Positions 43,513 to 52,272 of a stretch of 64,000 bases of DNA are shown in pieces; the stretch's first letter is position 1; every line of letters starts with the position of its first letter. The stretch covers positions 744,001 through 808,000 of the forward strand of contig NZ_CP132957.1 in assembly GCF_030863805.1 (NCBI RefSeq), written 5' to 3'. The translations under genes were made by a program, and so were the position numbers. The notes under the pieces are model-generated. The model saw only the letters and a program-made list of their open reading frames with translations, ran no database searches and was not told where the DNA came from. This DNA comes from Kineothrix sp. MB12-C1 (GTDB lineage: Bacteria; Bacillota; Clostridia; Lachnospirales; Lachnospiraceae).

Positions 43513-44634
43513 TTATTTAACTTTTTCCCATCCGTTCGTTATTTTATTCTCTAATTCTTCAAAACTTTTCAATCCGCTCAAAGCATCATAAGCCTCAACA
43601 CAAGAGGCTCCTGTTGCGGCAGCAAGACGTACGCTGTTCTCCGGTGTGCGTCCTTCCAACATAGCCGTTAGAAAAGCCGCAATACTCGTATCGCCTGCTC
43701 CTGTTCCGGATAAAACTCTGTCCGGTGTATAACTTTTCTCGAAGCCTTCCTTATCTGCCCACTCCTGAACATCAAGCCCCAATCTGCTTCCTGTTTTCTT
43801 AAGAGTATCCGTGTCGGCTGTGCAGTAATACATTCCCGAAACACCGCATTTAATGAGCAGAACCTTTGCACCCATTTTCATGCACCTATCAGCTAACGGA
43901 CGGATATCTTTTTCCAAATCCAAAATTTCTGTAATATCTCTGCCTGCCGCCCTACTCTGCCAATCTTCGAATCCGGTTCTATCGAGCATAAAGCAAAGTT
44001 CCTCGACACTCGGTACGAAAATATCCACATAAGGCATAACTTTTTCCAGAATTTTCTCCCAATCTGCCTGACCCGCCTCCGACGTAGGGTCAACTGCCGC
44101 AAGATCTAAGGAAGTGGCAGCTCCGGCTCTCTTTACTCTTTGCATCAAACGAAGAAGTTCTTCCCCCTCTTCTTCATACATACGCTTCATAATAGGAGGA
44201 TAACCGAAATGAAACAGTGCTGCTTCTTCCAGCTTTTCCTGCGGGATGTCCTCTGACATAAAAATATCGTTGGCACCGGGATTGTGCAGGAAGATTCTGT
44301 CGATGCCCGGAATTGCCAGAATAACCGAATAAGAAGTGGATTCTTCCTTTGCAATTAACATATCTTCCTCTGCATGATACTCTTTTAAAATATCCAGCAC
44401 AATCTTTCCAAAAGCATCATCACCTATTTTCCCCATTAATGCTACATCTGCTCCCAAGATTTTCATGGCAAGTCCTGTATTTGCCACAGAACCTCCCGTA
44501 TGCACATCCGCTTCCTTCATCTGTATCAACTTTCCTGGCTTTAATAGCGCCTCAGGTCTTTCTACTTTTCGCCCATAAAAAACAGGTGTAATATCCAGAC
44601 AGATATGCCCTGCCGCAATAACCTTCTTTCTCAT
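43513..44634 (-). CDS. PfkB-family sugar kinase
   Basis: A 373-residue ribokinase-fold kinase. It shows the N-terminal GHICLDITPVF, the glycine pair in DVHTGGSVANTGLAMKILG and the anion hole with catalytic Asp in LSGTGAGDTSIAAFLTAML. It phosphorylates a sugar or sugar derivative. The start at 44634 (MRKKVIAAGHICLD) has GAGGTG upstream; the longer frame lacks a site. It lies between the aldolase and the isomerase-like gene. Confidence 0.9.
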   Translation of the reverse strand: MRKKVIAAGHICLDITPVFYGRKVERPEALLKPGKLIQMKEADVHTGGSVANTGLAMKILGADVALMGKIGDDAFGKIVLDILKEYHAEEDMLIAKEESTSYSVILAIPGIDRIFLHNPGANDIFMSEDIPQEKLEEAALFHFGYPPIMKRMYEEEGEELLRLMQRVKRAGAATSLDLAAVDPTSEAGQADWEKILEKVMPYVDIFVPSVEELCFMLDRTGFEDWQSRAAGRDITEILDLEKDIRPLADRCMKMGAKVLLIKCGVSGMYYCTADTDTLKKTGSRLGLDVQEWADKEGFEKSYTPDRVLSGTGAGDTSIAAFLTAMLEGRTPENSVRLAAATGASCVEAYDALSGLKSFEELENKITNGWEKVK

Positions 44635-44683
44635 TGCACTCACCTCATTGTTCCTATCCCCCTCCGCGTAAACTAACAGAGTC

Positions 44684-45718
44684 CTATTCAATACCCATCA
44701 GCAGATTCATCACATACATTTCAAGACCTTCAAAATCCCTTTTCTCAACACATTCCTTCTGGAAATCATAGTCGAATCGATCAACCTTCGCTTCCAATGC
44801 CTTGAATATATTCAAGCTATTCTCCAGATGCTTATAACTATCTTCATCCTTTGTCGTTCTCATAGCCTTTACATCCAGACCTATATACTCCCCGCGGTCT
44901 CCATATCCGTTTTCCTTCAATACCTTTACCTGATTAAAGGCTGAGCGGAGATTCTCAACACCAAAAGACTTATCCTGATCATATTTAATGTTGTTTTGGT
45001 CATTTAAATGTACGGTCATTAATTTGCCCATTGCCAACGCAAAACCAATCTCATGAGCCGGATCGAGGCCTGCCAGAATTGCATGTGCACTCTCCAAATT
45101 GCCTCCTACTCTGGATGGATCAATGGTCGCAGCAGAAATTGCCATTACGTGTCCCATTGTGCCGCAAATACTTCTATCGATTGGTTCATTTGGCTTAGGC
45201 TCGATACAGATACGAATCTTTGGATCATACTCGAGCATCTTATTAATTGCTTCGATCAACATTTTCGTTGCCCATACCGGAGACTTGCTTTCCGCACAGA
45301 GCGTTCCCTCTCTGGCAAGCCACAGTACGACCATATCACATCCTAATTCATTGGCGATATCAATCGAACGATACGCTCTCCACATCGCATACTCTCTGTC
45401 TTCTTCGGACGTACTCATAAATCCGCCATCCACCGTATGCTCATCCATCCAAAGCCTCGGCGCAACGAACTCCGATTTCAATCCGTATTTATCCAATGTC
45501 TCCTTTAATTCTCTTGCTTTTTCCTTTATTTCTTCTTCGGTGTAATCATTGATATTAGGTACCGCATCATCATCATGGAATTGAATCGCCTCAAAGCCCA
45601 TCTCCGCAAATCTTTTATACTTCTCCTCAGTTGGGATCTCCGCCCTCGTCGCCGGTCCATAGGAATCCGCTCCCGAGTGTACATTCCATGGTCCTACTGA
45701 AAATCTAAATTTACCCAT
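44684..45718 (-). CDS. Xylose isomerase-like TIM-barrel protein
   Basis: A 344-residue protein resembling class I xylose isomerase: FRFSVGPWNVHSGADSYGPATR at the start (shown in part), an IQFHDDDAVP stretch, the metal-binding CIEPKPNEP, GNLESAHAILAG and VHLNDQNNIKYDQD. These keep the XylA metal ligands (Glu, Glu, His, Asp). The substrate is probably a hexose or pentose different from xylose, since no xylulokinase is present and a PfkB kinase follows. GGAGATAAAAGAAG precedes the ATG. Confidence 0.82.
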   Translation of the reverse strand: MGKFRFSVGPWNVHSGADSYGPATRAEIPTEEKYKRFAEMGFEAIQFHDDDAVPNINDYTEEEIKEKARELKETLDKYGLKSEFVAPRLWMDEHTVDGGFMSTSEEDREYAMWRAYRSIDIANELGCDMVVLWLAREGTLCAESKSPVWATKMLIEAINKMLEYDPKIRICIEPKPNEPIDRSICGTMGHVMAISAATIDPSRVGGNLESAHAILAGLDPAHEIGFALAMGKLMTVHLNDQNNIKYDQDKSFGVENLRSAFNQVKVLKENGYGDRGEYIGLDVKAMRTTKDEDSYKHLENSLNIFKALEAKVDRFDYDFQKECVEKRDFEGLEMYVMNLLMGIE

Positions 45719-45751
45719 CTTCTTTTATCTCCTTTTATTGTTTAGTAGTCG

Positions 45752-46013
45752 ATTGCGAAACTCATAAAATCTCATTATTTTATACACAATTCATGAAATT
45801 TGAGACGAAAGAATTGTATGAAAGATTTTTCAAGCGATTTTTTGCTACGGAGCTGAGACATAGGAATCCTTGAAGCCTTTGCTGAAAAGGATTCCTGCTT
45901 TGGCTCAGTGAAGTGTATAGCATAACCAGAGCATGGAAAACTTTCTTACAATCTTTCTTATTAAATACTGCATTTATTGTGTATGAAATTTTACAACTTA
46001 TCTGTTTCGCAAT
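45752..46013. repeat. 265-bp palindromic element, copy 1 (MITE-like)
   Basis: The ends are perfect 10-bp inverted repeats (ATTGCGAAAC/GTTTCGCAAT), and similarity continues inward for about 40 bp. Inner stems such as AGGAATCC/GGATTCCT make the whole element an imperfect hairpin. It matches 49206-49471 throughout. It carries no ORF. It sits inside the sugar cluster between the Gfo/Idh and isomerase genes. Confidence 0.85.
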
Positions 46014-46023
46014 TACTTAATCA

Positions 46024-47169
46024 TTATACTTTCAGTTCCACCCATACATTGCCGTTTTGGCTGCTTTCCAAACATGCTTCCACGTACTTCAATCCTTTAA
46101 TCCCATCTTCGATCAGGGGATAATCTATCATCTCCATCGTAAAGGTTCCCGCTTTCTTGGCCGCAACACACTCGGTAAAGCTATCATATAAATTCGCCAT
46201 GGCTTCCAGCCAGCCTTCCGCATGGGCTGCCGGCGTCCTGCAGTATTTCGCCGCACCCGGAGTCATCACCTTATATCCCCTCTTAATCGTATGAGAAATA
46301 CCATCCTCTTTGGCTATCACCACTTCCTCGGAGTTCTCTTGAAACCAAAATATAGAACCTTTGGAACCGAATATCCGGACACGCAGGCCATTATCACATC
46401 CGATGGCGATCTGGGATGACCAGTTCATACCGGTTGCTCCGCCCTCATATTCCACCAAAATCTGGTCATTGTCATCCAACTTTCTTCCCGGAACTACAAT
46501 ATCCAGCTTAGCAAGAACTCTTTTTATCTTCAGCCCTGTCATAGTTCCCACTGTATTTTCCACATGGGTTCCAATATCACCGAGGCAGTTCACTTTTCCC
46601 GCCTGTGCCGGATCACAACGCCATTCTCCCTGTTTACCGCCGGAGTTATTCTCGTCATACAGCCAACCCTGCGGATATTCTGCCATTACAGTTCTTATAT
46701 CACCGATTTCCCCACTTTTGATCAGATCCCGTATGTATTTAACGGTTACATATCCTGTGTAGGTATAAGTAACCATAAATAAAAGTCCCTTTTCATCGGC
46801 AATACGCTTCAGTTCTCCTGCCTGTACACTCTCTAACACCAAAGGTTTATCGCAAGACACATGAATACCTGCCTCTAAAAATGCTTTGCAGATTTCATAA
46901 TGTGTCACATTCGGCGTAACGATAACCACAAAATCTATTCCATCTTCTCTCGCACTTTCCGCTTCCGCCATTTCTTTATAATTTGCATAGCAGCGATCCG
47001 CGCTCAATCCGAGCTTCTCTCCCTGTGCTTTGTTCTTTTCCGGGTTCCTGGAAAAGCACCCCGCCACAAGCCGAGCTGAATTATCAATACTTATTGCTTT
47101 TCTATGGGCATCTCCGACAAGTGCTCCCGGCCCTCCGCCAACCATACCATAGGTCAATATTTTTCTCAT
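46024..47169 (-). CDS. Gfo/Idh/MocA-family oxidoreductase
   Basis: A 381-residue NAD(P)-dependent sugar oxidoreductase. The Rossmann part shows MVGGGPGALVGDAHRKAI, the cofactor motif VSCDKPLVLE with the catalytic-region lysine, and YEICKAFLEAGIH. The C-terminal half has WRCDPAQAGKVNCLGDIGTH with the typical Asp/His pair. GGAGGTAATACG precedes the ATG at 47169. It likely oxidises or reduces the sugar that the isomerase, kinase and aldolase downstream use. Confidence 0.9.
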   Translation of the reverse strand: MRKILTYGMVGGGPGALVGDAHRKAISIDNSARLVAGCFSRNPEKNKAQGEKLGLSADRCYANYKEMAEAESAREDGIDFVVIVTPNVTHYEICKAFLEAGIHVSCDKPLVLESVQAGELKRIADEKGLLFMVTYTYTGYVTVKYIRDLIKSGEIGDIRTVMAEYPQGWLYDENNSGGKQGEWRCDPAQAGKVNCLGDIGTHVENTVGTMTGLKIKRVLAKLDIVVPGRKLDDNDQILVEYEGGATGMNWSSQIAIGCDNGLRVRIFGSKGSIFWFQENSEEVVIAKEDGISHTIKRGYKVMTPGAAKYCRTPAAHAEGWLEAMANLYDSFTECVAAKKAGTFTMEMIDYPLIEDGIKGLKYVEACLESSQNGNVWVELKV

Positions 47170-47222
47170 CGTATTACCTCCTTCTAACCTTACTATAGCA
47201 GTGATGATTGTTGATTTCATAG

Positions 47223-47384
47223 ACTAATTGATGTTTCTATCATGACTAATTAGCTTTTTACATTATCTTTACAGCACTTCCACTCTCTCCATGCTTTTAC
47301 TTTGATAAACTTTTAATGAACTTATCATAACAGTATGTTTCTATAATACCTTGTACAAATCAGAGATTAGAACCATGACTAATT
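47223..47384. promoter_or_regulatory. ACTAATT repeats between Gfo/Idh gene and AraC gene
   Basis: This 335-bp gap (47170-47504) holds ACTAATT at 47223-47229, 47245-47251 and 47378-47384. The first two are 22 bp apart. ATGTTTCTAT also occurs twice (near 47231 and 47336), each next to such a site. They are likely operators for the divergent AraC-type regulator. No other gene is seen in the gap. Confidence 0.6.
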
Positions 47385-47504
47385 TGTTATTTCAGTTTAC
47401 ATACCTTTTCTTTTACTTTATACTGAACTCGAGGTGATAAGAGTGAATAATAAATTTTCATTCCCACTTGTATACGTGCCAAAGCACACTGATAGGAGCT
47501 AAAT

Positions 47505-48446
47505 ATGCAAGATGAATTCGAAGTAATTTCTCATTCTGTGATGAAGTATAAGCTATTTCTTGTGAATATGCTTTACCGAACTCCGCATACCCATAAGGAT
47601 TTTGAAATCTGCCTTCTTTTAGATGGGGAAATCACGCTTTTTTCTTATGGAGATTCCTTTACCTTCGATAAGAAAGGGTTTTGGATTATGAATCCGTTTG
47701 AAAGTCACGAACTGAAGGCGCAAAGTCCCGCACTGCTCTTATCCTTGCAGGTTTCCCCCTCCTTTTTCAAGTCCTATTTTCCACAGATAGAAAACATAGA
47801 ATTTGCCCCGCCGGATAGTTTTCACAAGAGCGATAAAAGTACTTATGATACTTTAAGTAAAATGCTCATTGAAATCGCATATACATTTTTCGCTCGTAAA
47901 AATAGATATGAATTGAGATGTACCGGTTTAATTAATATATTTTTCGATTGTTTACTGGAACATTTCCCACATACCCTACTTTCTGAGAAAGAAAAAATTG
48001 CATCCAAAAACAAAGCGGTCCGCATGCGGAACATTACCGATTACATCGACAGCCATTATTCCGAAAAGCTATTGCTTTCAGAAATCGCTGAGCAAGAAAG
48101 CCTTTCTTTAAACTATTTATCTCACTTTTTCAAAGATTCCTTCGGCATGCCATTCCAGGAATATCTTCTGCGAATCCGCTGTGAAAAAGCAAGGCAGCTA
48201 CTTCTGCTCACAAACCTTTCTTTACTCGATATCTGTATTTCCTGCGGATTCTCAGATCCGAAATACTTTAACAAAGGTTTTCAAAAACAATACGGCTGTT
48301 CCCCGAAAGAATACCGTAGAAATTTCGAGCATGAAGAATTAAGGCAGCAGCAAAAATCAATGCTGACAACTCAAGAATTTATGTCTCCTTCTACCAGCAT
48401 GATTATTCTGGAAAAGCATCTTACTTCCGGAGATTTTGCCTTTTGA
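47505..48446 (+). CDS. AraC-family regulator of the Gfo/Idh cluster
   Basis: A 313-residue regulator with a cupin-like sensor (RTPHTHKDFEICLLLDGEIT) and a C-terminal AraC DNA-binding domain (LLLSEIAEQESLSLNYLSHF; SLLDICISCGFSDPKYFNKG). It is divergent to the Gfo/Idh gene and likely senses the substrate of that pathway. AGGAG lies 7 nt before the ATG. Confidence 0.9.
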   Translation: MQDEFEVISHSVMKYKLFLVNMLYRTPHTHKDFEICLLLDGEITLFSYGDSFTFDKKGFWIMNPFESHELKAQSPALLLSLQVSPSFFKSYFPQIENIEFAPPDSFHKSDKSTYDTLSKMLIEIAYTFFARKNRYELRCTGLINIFFDCLLEHFPHTLLSEKEKIASKNKAVRMRNITDYIDSHYSEKLLLSEIAEQESLSLNYLSHFFKDSFGMPFQEYLLRIRCEKARQLLLLTNLSLLDICISCGFSDPKYFNKGFQKQYGCSPKEYRRNFEHEELRQQQKSMLTTQEFMSPSTSMIILEKHLTSGDFAF

Positions 48447-48450
48447 AACG

Positions 48451-48485
48451 AAAAGGAACTCCTATTAAATCAGGGGTTCCTTTTT
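48451..48485. terminator. Terminator between convergent AraC and YaiI genes
   Basis: The stem AAAGGAACTCC/GGGGTTCCTTT is followed by TTTTTCG. It can end both the AraC transcript and the opposite YaiI transcript. Confidence 0.8.
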
Positions 48486-48497
48486 CGACTTCTTTTC

Positions 48498-48944
48498 CTA
48501 TATTTGTGCCTTCTCAATTAATTTCTCAAAGGATTCTGCAAATCGTTCATCATCTTCCGTCGTGCGCTTTTTAGGACCTTTCAAATGGCTCTTTCCCGAC
48601 GAACGCCTTGCCTTTTTGTTAATATGTCTCTCCATAAGCATCTGGTCTATGTTATCATTCGTGTACCATTTGCCAGACTGATGGATGCAAAAAGCACCCT
48701 TTCCAAGAGCCATCGCTGCCACCCCATAGTCTTGCGTAACGACAATATCCCCTTTTCTGCACAAACTGATCAATGCGAAATCCACCGCATCCGCCCCTGC
48801 ACCGATTACCTTCACCTCACTGTACTGCGAAGAAAGTACGTGATTCGTATCACATAGCAGTGTGACCGCAATATTCCTTTGTTTTGCTATCTTTTCTACG
48901 ATGCCAACAACCGGGCAGGCATCTGCATCCACATATATTTTCAT
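48498..48944 (-). CDS. YaiI/YqxD family (DUF188) PIN-like protein
   Basis: A 148-residue protein starting MKIYVDADACPVVGIVEKIA, typical of the YaiI/YqxD family, which has a PIN-like fold with acidic residues that could bind a metal. Also seen are GAGADAVDFALISLCRKGDI and VVTQDYGVAAMALGKGA. Its function is not known; a nuclease role is suspected. A start 12 nt earlier (48956) is possible, but family members begin at the KIYVDADACP stretch. Confidence 0.88.
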   Translation of the reverse strand: MKIYVDADACPVVGIVEKIAKQRNIAVTLLCDTNHVLSSQYSEVKVIGAGADAVDFALISLCRKGDIVVTQDYGVAAMALGKGAFCIHQSGKWYTNDNIDQMLMERHINKKARRSSGKSHLKGPKKRTTEDDERFAESFEKLIEKAQI

Positions 48945-49508
48945 CTTTATACCCATCTGCGCGCTTCGTGCGCACTCTAATCAATAAGTCGAATACGTAT
49001 TTTATTCAACCTCGACTCCTATCTGCATGTTCCGGCAGCTTTTACGATCCTCTCTATTATTTCATGTTTGGAACAAAATAGAAAGGTATTTCTCTCTATT
49101 TAAGAGGGATATTTTTCTAATTTTCTGCATTAATTTACTTCCAATTTATTTTCCCCTGTGCTATAATTCATGATTGGTTTTAAATACTTTGCTAATAAAT
49201 AGATAATTGCGAAACTCGTTAAATTTTATAATTTTATACACAATTTATGGAATTTGAATCGGAAAGAATTGTATTAAAGATTTCCAGGCGATTTTTTGCA
49301 ACGAAGCTGAGACATAGGAATCCTCGAAGCCTTTGCTGAAAAGGATTTCTGTTTTGACTCAGCGCAGTGTAGTGCATAACCAGAGCATGGAAAACTTTTA
49401 TACAATCTTTCTGATAATTAAATCCTATTTTTATTGTGTATAAAATTTTTACAGCTTATCTGTTTCGCAATCATCTATTGTTAAGGAAAACAAATAGGAG
49501 AATAGACA
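48945..49508. other. Intergenic region with the second MITE-like copy
   Basis: This 564-bp gap between YaiI and a deacetylase gene holds a short GC-rich hairpin (CTGCGCGC/GTGCGCA near 48957), an AT-rich stretch and the 265-bp palindromic element at 49206-49471. No short gene with a ribosome site was found. Confidence 0.5.
49206..49471. repeat. 265-bp palindromic element, copy 2 (MITE-like)
   Basis: This copy has the same ends (ATTGCGAAAC/GTTTCGCAAT) and interior as 45752-46013. It differs by scattered substitutions. No coding potential. It ends about 38 bp upstream of the deacetylase start, so its right half may influence that gene's leader or promoter. Confidence 0.85.
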
Positions 49509-50264
49509 ATGTCATTTATGACTTTGGTATACCACGAAATTCGCGAAGAGGGCATGTTCTGTCCGGACATCCCTCATCCAATTCATGTAAAGCAGAACTA
49601 TAAGGATTATCTTCCAACTCCGCTTTTCGTTACTTTAGAGCATTTTACTGAGCAAATGGAATATTTATTCGAGAATGGTTATCACACTTTGACCCTTGAA
49701 GAGGTGCGCAATTACTATTATAAGCAGTCCCCTATCCCTGAAAAATCTGTGTTATTGACCTTCGATGACTGTTACCAATCCATTGCCCGTTATGCCTATC
49801 CTCTCTTGAAAAAGTACGGATTTTGCGGAACGGTCTTCGTTGTTTCCGGCTGGTTGTCGGAACAAACCTCCGACTTTCAAAGCGAACAGTCCGTATGCCT
49901 TACCCAAGAAGAGCTTATGAAAATGAATGATGTTTTCGAATACGCCAACCATACCGATTCCTTTCATACGAGAGAAAGCATGGCTCTTAGTCAAATGATG
50001 ACAGCCGATGACCTGGCATTATCCGAGGATTTGGACCGTTGTAATGAATTATCGGTCATTCAGGCGAAAGATGTCTTCGCCTATCCTTTCGGACTATATG
50101 AGGAGAGAAATGTTGCTCTTCTTAGGGAAAAAGGTTTTCGTCTGGCTTTCACCACCGGACAAGGCCCTAATGACAACGGAATGAATCCTCTCTTGCTGAA
50201 CCGAACAATAGTACCTTATTTTGCGGATATGGATGGATTTTTGAAAATATTAGGGGTTATATAA
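49509..50264 (+). CDS. Polysaccharide deacetylase family protein
   Basis: A 251-residue NodB-fold protein without a signal peptide. It has LLTFDDCYQSIARYAYPLL (catalytic and metal Asp), GTVFVVSGWL, a metal-site histidine in EYANHTDSFH and a late FAYPFG. Such proteins deacetylate sugars or act on imide-like bonds. GGAG precedes the ATG. It lies 84 bp upstream of the ABC binding protein gene on the same strand. Confidence 0.87.
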   Translation: MSFMTLVYHEIREEGMFCPDIPHPIHVKQNYKDYLPTPLFVTLEHFTEQMEYLFENGYHTLTLEEVRNYYYKQSPIPEKSVLLTFDDCYQSIARYAYPLLKKYGFCGTVFVVSGWLSEQTSDFQSEQSVCLTQEELMKMNDVFEYANHTDSFHTRESMALSQMMTADDLALSEDLDRCNELSVIQAKDVFAYPFGLYEERNVALLREKGFRLAFTTGQGPNDNGMNPLLLNRTIVPYFADMDGFLKILGVI

Positions 50265-50348
50265 ATGATGTCGAGGACAAAAGGTATTTTGCCCCCTAAT
50301 ACCTACAAACTTTAAGCTGTAGATAATAAGAAAGGCATGGCTATCATA

Positions 50349-51398
50349 ATGATGAAAAAAACATTAGTATTAACTGCACTATTAACAGGGGTATTTCTTC
50401 TCACTTCTTGCGGGAATGCTTCCGCCGGAAATCAGGATGCTGGCTCCCAGCTACCTAATTCTGAAAGCGCAGAAGTTGCCGTCTCTGAAGAAGCTCTACC
50501 GGAAGCGCCCGCTCCCAATGAAACACAGACAGAAAATCCCGAAACTGCTTCTATGGAAGAGCTGGTAATCGGCATTCTTCCCGCCGAATCTTCCATTCCG
50601 CTTATTCTTGCACAGGAAAAGGGATTCTTCGAGGCTGCCGGAGTATCAGTAACGCTACAAGCTTTCTCTTCCCCCAATGACCGCAATGCAGCGGTTCAAT
50701 CTATGACATTAGACGGAGCCATCGGAGATGTTATGACGGCCGCTGCTTTTACAGACAACGGTATTCCGATGAAAATCACCTCGGATATTAGCGAAGACTT
50801 TAAGATACTTTCTTCCCCGAACTCAGGCATTACCTCCATGGAGCAGTTTGACGGCAAAAGTATTTCTCTCGTTCCTAATTTTATTCTCGAATATATTATG
50901 GACGAGTTCGCCTCGGAACATGGTTTCTCCTATGAAATTGTAGAGATTCCTTCCTTTGCCGGACGTTCCGAAGCCTTGATGTCCGACCAGATTGACGGTG
51001 TTGTATTCACCGAACCTCAGGCCGGCATGCTGCAGTCACAAGGCGCATATATTCTCGGCAGTTCCAAAGAAGCCGGAATCAAGGGCGGTGTATTGATGTT
51101 TCTCGAAGAGACTATTGCCAATCATCCTAAGGCAATCGAAGCCTTTTATACCGCTTATAATGCTGCTATCGATTATATGAATGAAACCGATGCTTCCGAA
51201 TACAGTGACCTTCTCGTTCAATATCAGTTCCCGGAAGCGATTACAGGTTATCTGGCAAGCCAGAACGGAACTTTCGCCCACGCCGGCTCCATCCCCGAAG
51301 ATCAGTTTAACAATATTATCGCATGGGCCAAGGGCAAAGAATTAATTACAAAAAGCTATACCTATCAGGAGCTTACTGAATTCTCCTTGCTCCCTTAA
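50349..51398 (+). CDS. NMT1/SsuA-type ABC binding lipoprotein
   Basis: A 349-residue binding protein with signal peptide MKKTLVLTALLTGVFLLTSC; the lipobox LTSC anchors it. It belongs to the NMT1/THI5/SsuA family (LVIGILPAESSIPLILAQEK, GVVFTEPQAGMLQ) that binds sulfonates, nitrate, pyrimidines and similar small molecules. The start is uncertain among ATGs at 50337, 50349 and 50352; the shared leader box favours 50349. The partner permease and ATPase are on the opposite strand, convergent. Confidence 0.87.
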   Translation: MMKKTLVLTALLTGVFLLTSCGNASAGNQDAGSQLPNSESAEVAVSEEALPEAPAPNETQTENPETASMEELVIGILPAESSIPLILAQEKGFFEAAGVSVTLQAFSSPNDRNAAVQSMTLDGAIGDVMTAAAFTDNGIPMKITSDISEDFKILSSPNSGITSMEQFDGKSISLVPNFILEYIMDEFASEHGFSYEIVEIPSFAGRSEALMSDQIDGVVFTEPQAGMLQSQGAYILGSSKEAGIKGGVLMFLEETIANHPKAIEAFYTAYNAAIDYMNETDASEYSDLLVQYQFPEAITGYLASQNGTFAHAGSIPEDQFNNIIAWAKGKELITKSYTYQELTEFSLLP

Positions 51399-51430
51399 AT
51401 CATAACAAGATTTTTCCTATAGAATAAAAT

Positions 51431-51483
51431 AAAGGGAAACGATATCCTACCCACTTCATACGGCAGAATATCGTTTCCCCTTT
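51431..51483. terminator. Two-way terminator between convergent ABC genes
   Basis: The stem AAAGGGAAACGATAT/ATATCGTTTCCCCTTT (51431-51445 with 51468-51483) is followed by TTTCTTTT on the plus strand and AT-rich DNA on the minus strand. The last codons of the permease gene (stop at 51456) lie inside it. Confidence 0.8.
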
Positions 51484-52250
51484 TCTTTTAGCCAAGGCGC
51501 ACAAAGGCGCTCCATGGCATCCAGCAAGTTAAATAATAAAATCCCCATAACTCCAATCGCCAGAATTCCTCCAAACATTTCTACATAGTTCATCTTCGAC
51601 CAAGCACTTAGAATATAATAGCCGATTCCATATACCGCCGCATAATTTTCTGCAAAAAATAAAGATGCCAGTGTAATTCCAATACTGATGCGTAAACCCG
51701 AGAAAATCTGCGGCAAGATTGCCGGAAGGATTAAATATCGATACTTTTGCCGGGGAGTGGTACAGAAGCCATCCATCACCTTAAAGTAAACCGGATCGAT
51801 CTGATCCACCCCATCACGCACCGATAATATCATCTGAAAAATAATGATCCATATCATCAATATAATCTTAGATGTATTCCCAAGCCCGAAAAGAAGCATA
51901 AAAACGGGAAGAAACGCAATTTTCGGCATAGGGTAAATAAAATATAAAAACGGGGATAACAGCTTCTTACACCATTTATTTACACCAAGCAGAATACCCG
52001 CCGGAACGCCGAGAATGAGTGAAATCCCGATTGCCACCACTACGCGCATCATACTGGCTCCGCAGTGAATCAACAACAGCTTCGGCACTTTACATATATA
52101 AAGAAGCGTCTCCAACGGTGCCGGCACGGCACGGGTATGCAGCAACAGATGAAGCATCTCCCAGAAGACAAGAAACGTAAAAAATCCCGCCAATTGACTT
52201 TTCGCGAGCTTTTTTATCCCTTTTTTCATTGTCAGCCGAACTTTAGACAT
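51456..52250 (-). CDS. ABC permease, SsuC/TauC type
   Basis: A 264-residue permease with about six helices (FTFLVFWEMLHLLLHTRAVP) and the coupling loop KVMDGFCTTPRQKYRYLILP, as in SsuC/TauC. It pairs with the ATPase gene just upstream (22-bp gap) and probably with the lipoprotein at 50349. The substrate is unknown. Confidence 0.88.
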   Translation of the reverse strand: MSKVRLTMKKGIKKLAKSQLAGFFTFLVFWEMLHLLLHTRAVPAPLETLLYICKVPKLLLIHCGASMMRVVVAIGISLILGVPAGILLGVNKWCKKLLSPFLYFIYPMPKIAFLPVFMLLFGLGNTSKIILMIWIIIFQMILSVRDGVDQIDPVYFKVMDGFCTTPRQKYRYLILPAILPQIFSGLRISIGITLASLFFAENYAAVYGIGYYILSAWSKMNYVEMFGGILAIGVMGILLFNLLDAMERLCAPWLKEKGKRYSAV

Positions 52251-52272
52251 ATGTTTGTTTACTCCTCATTCT

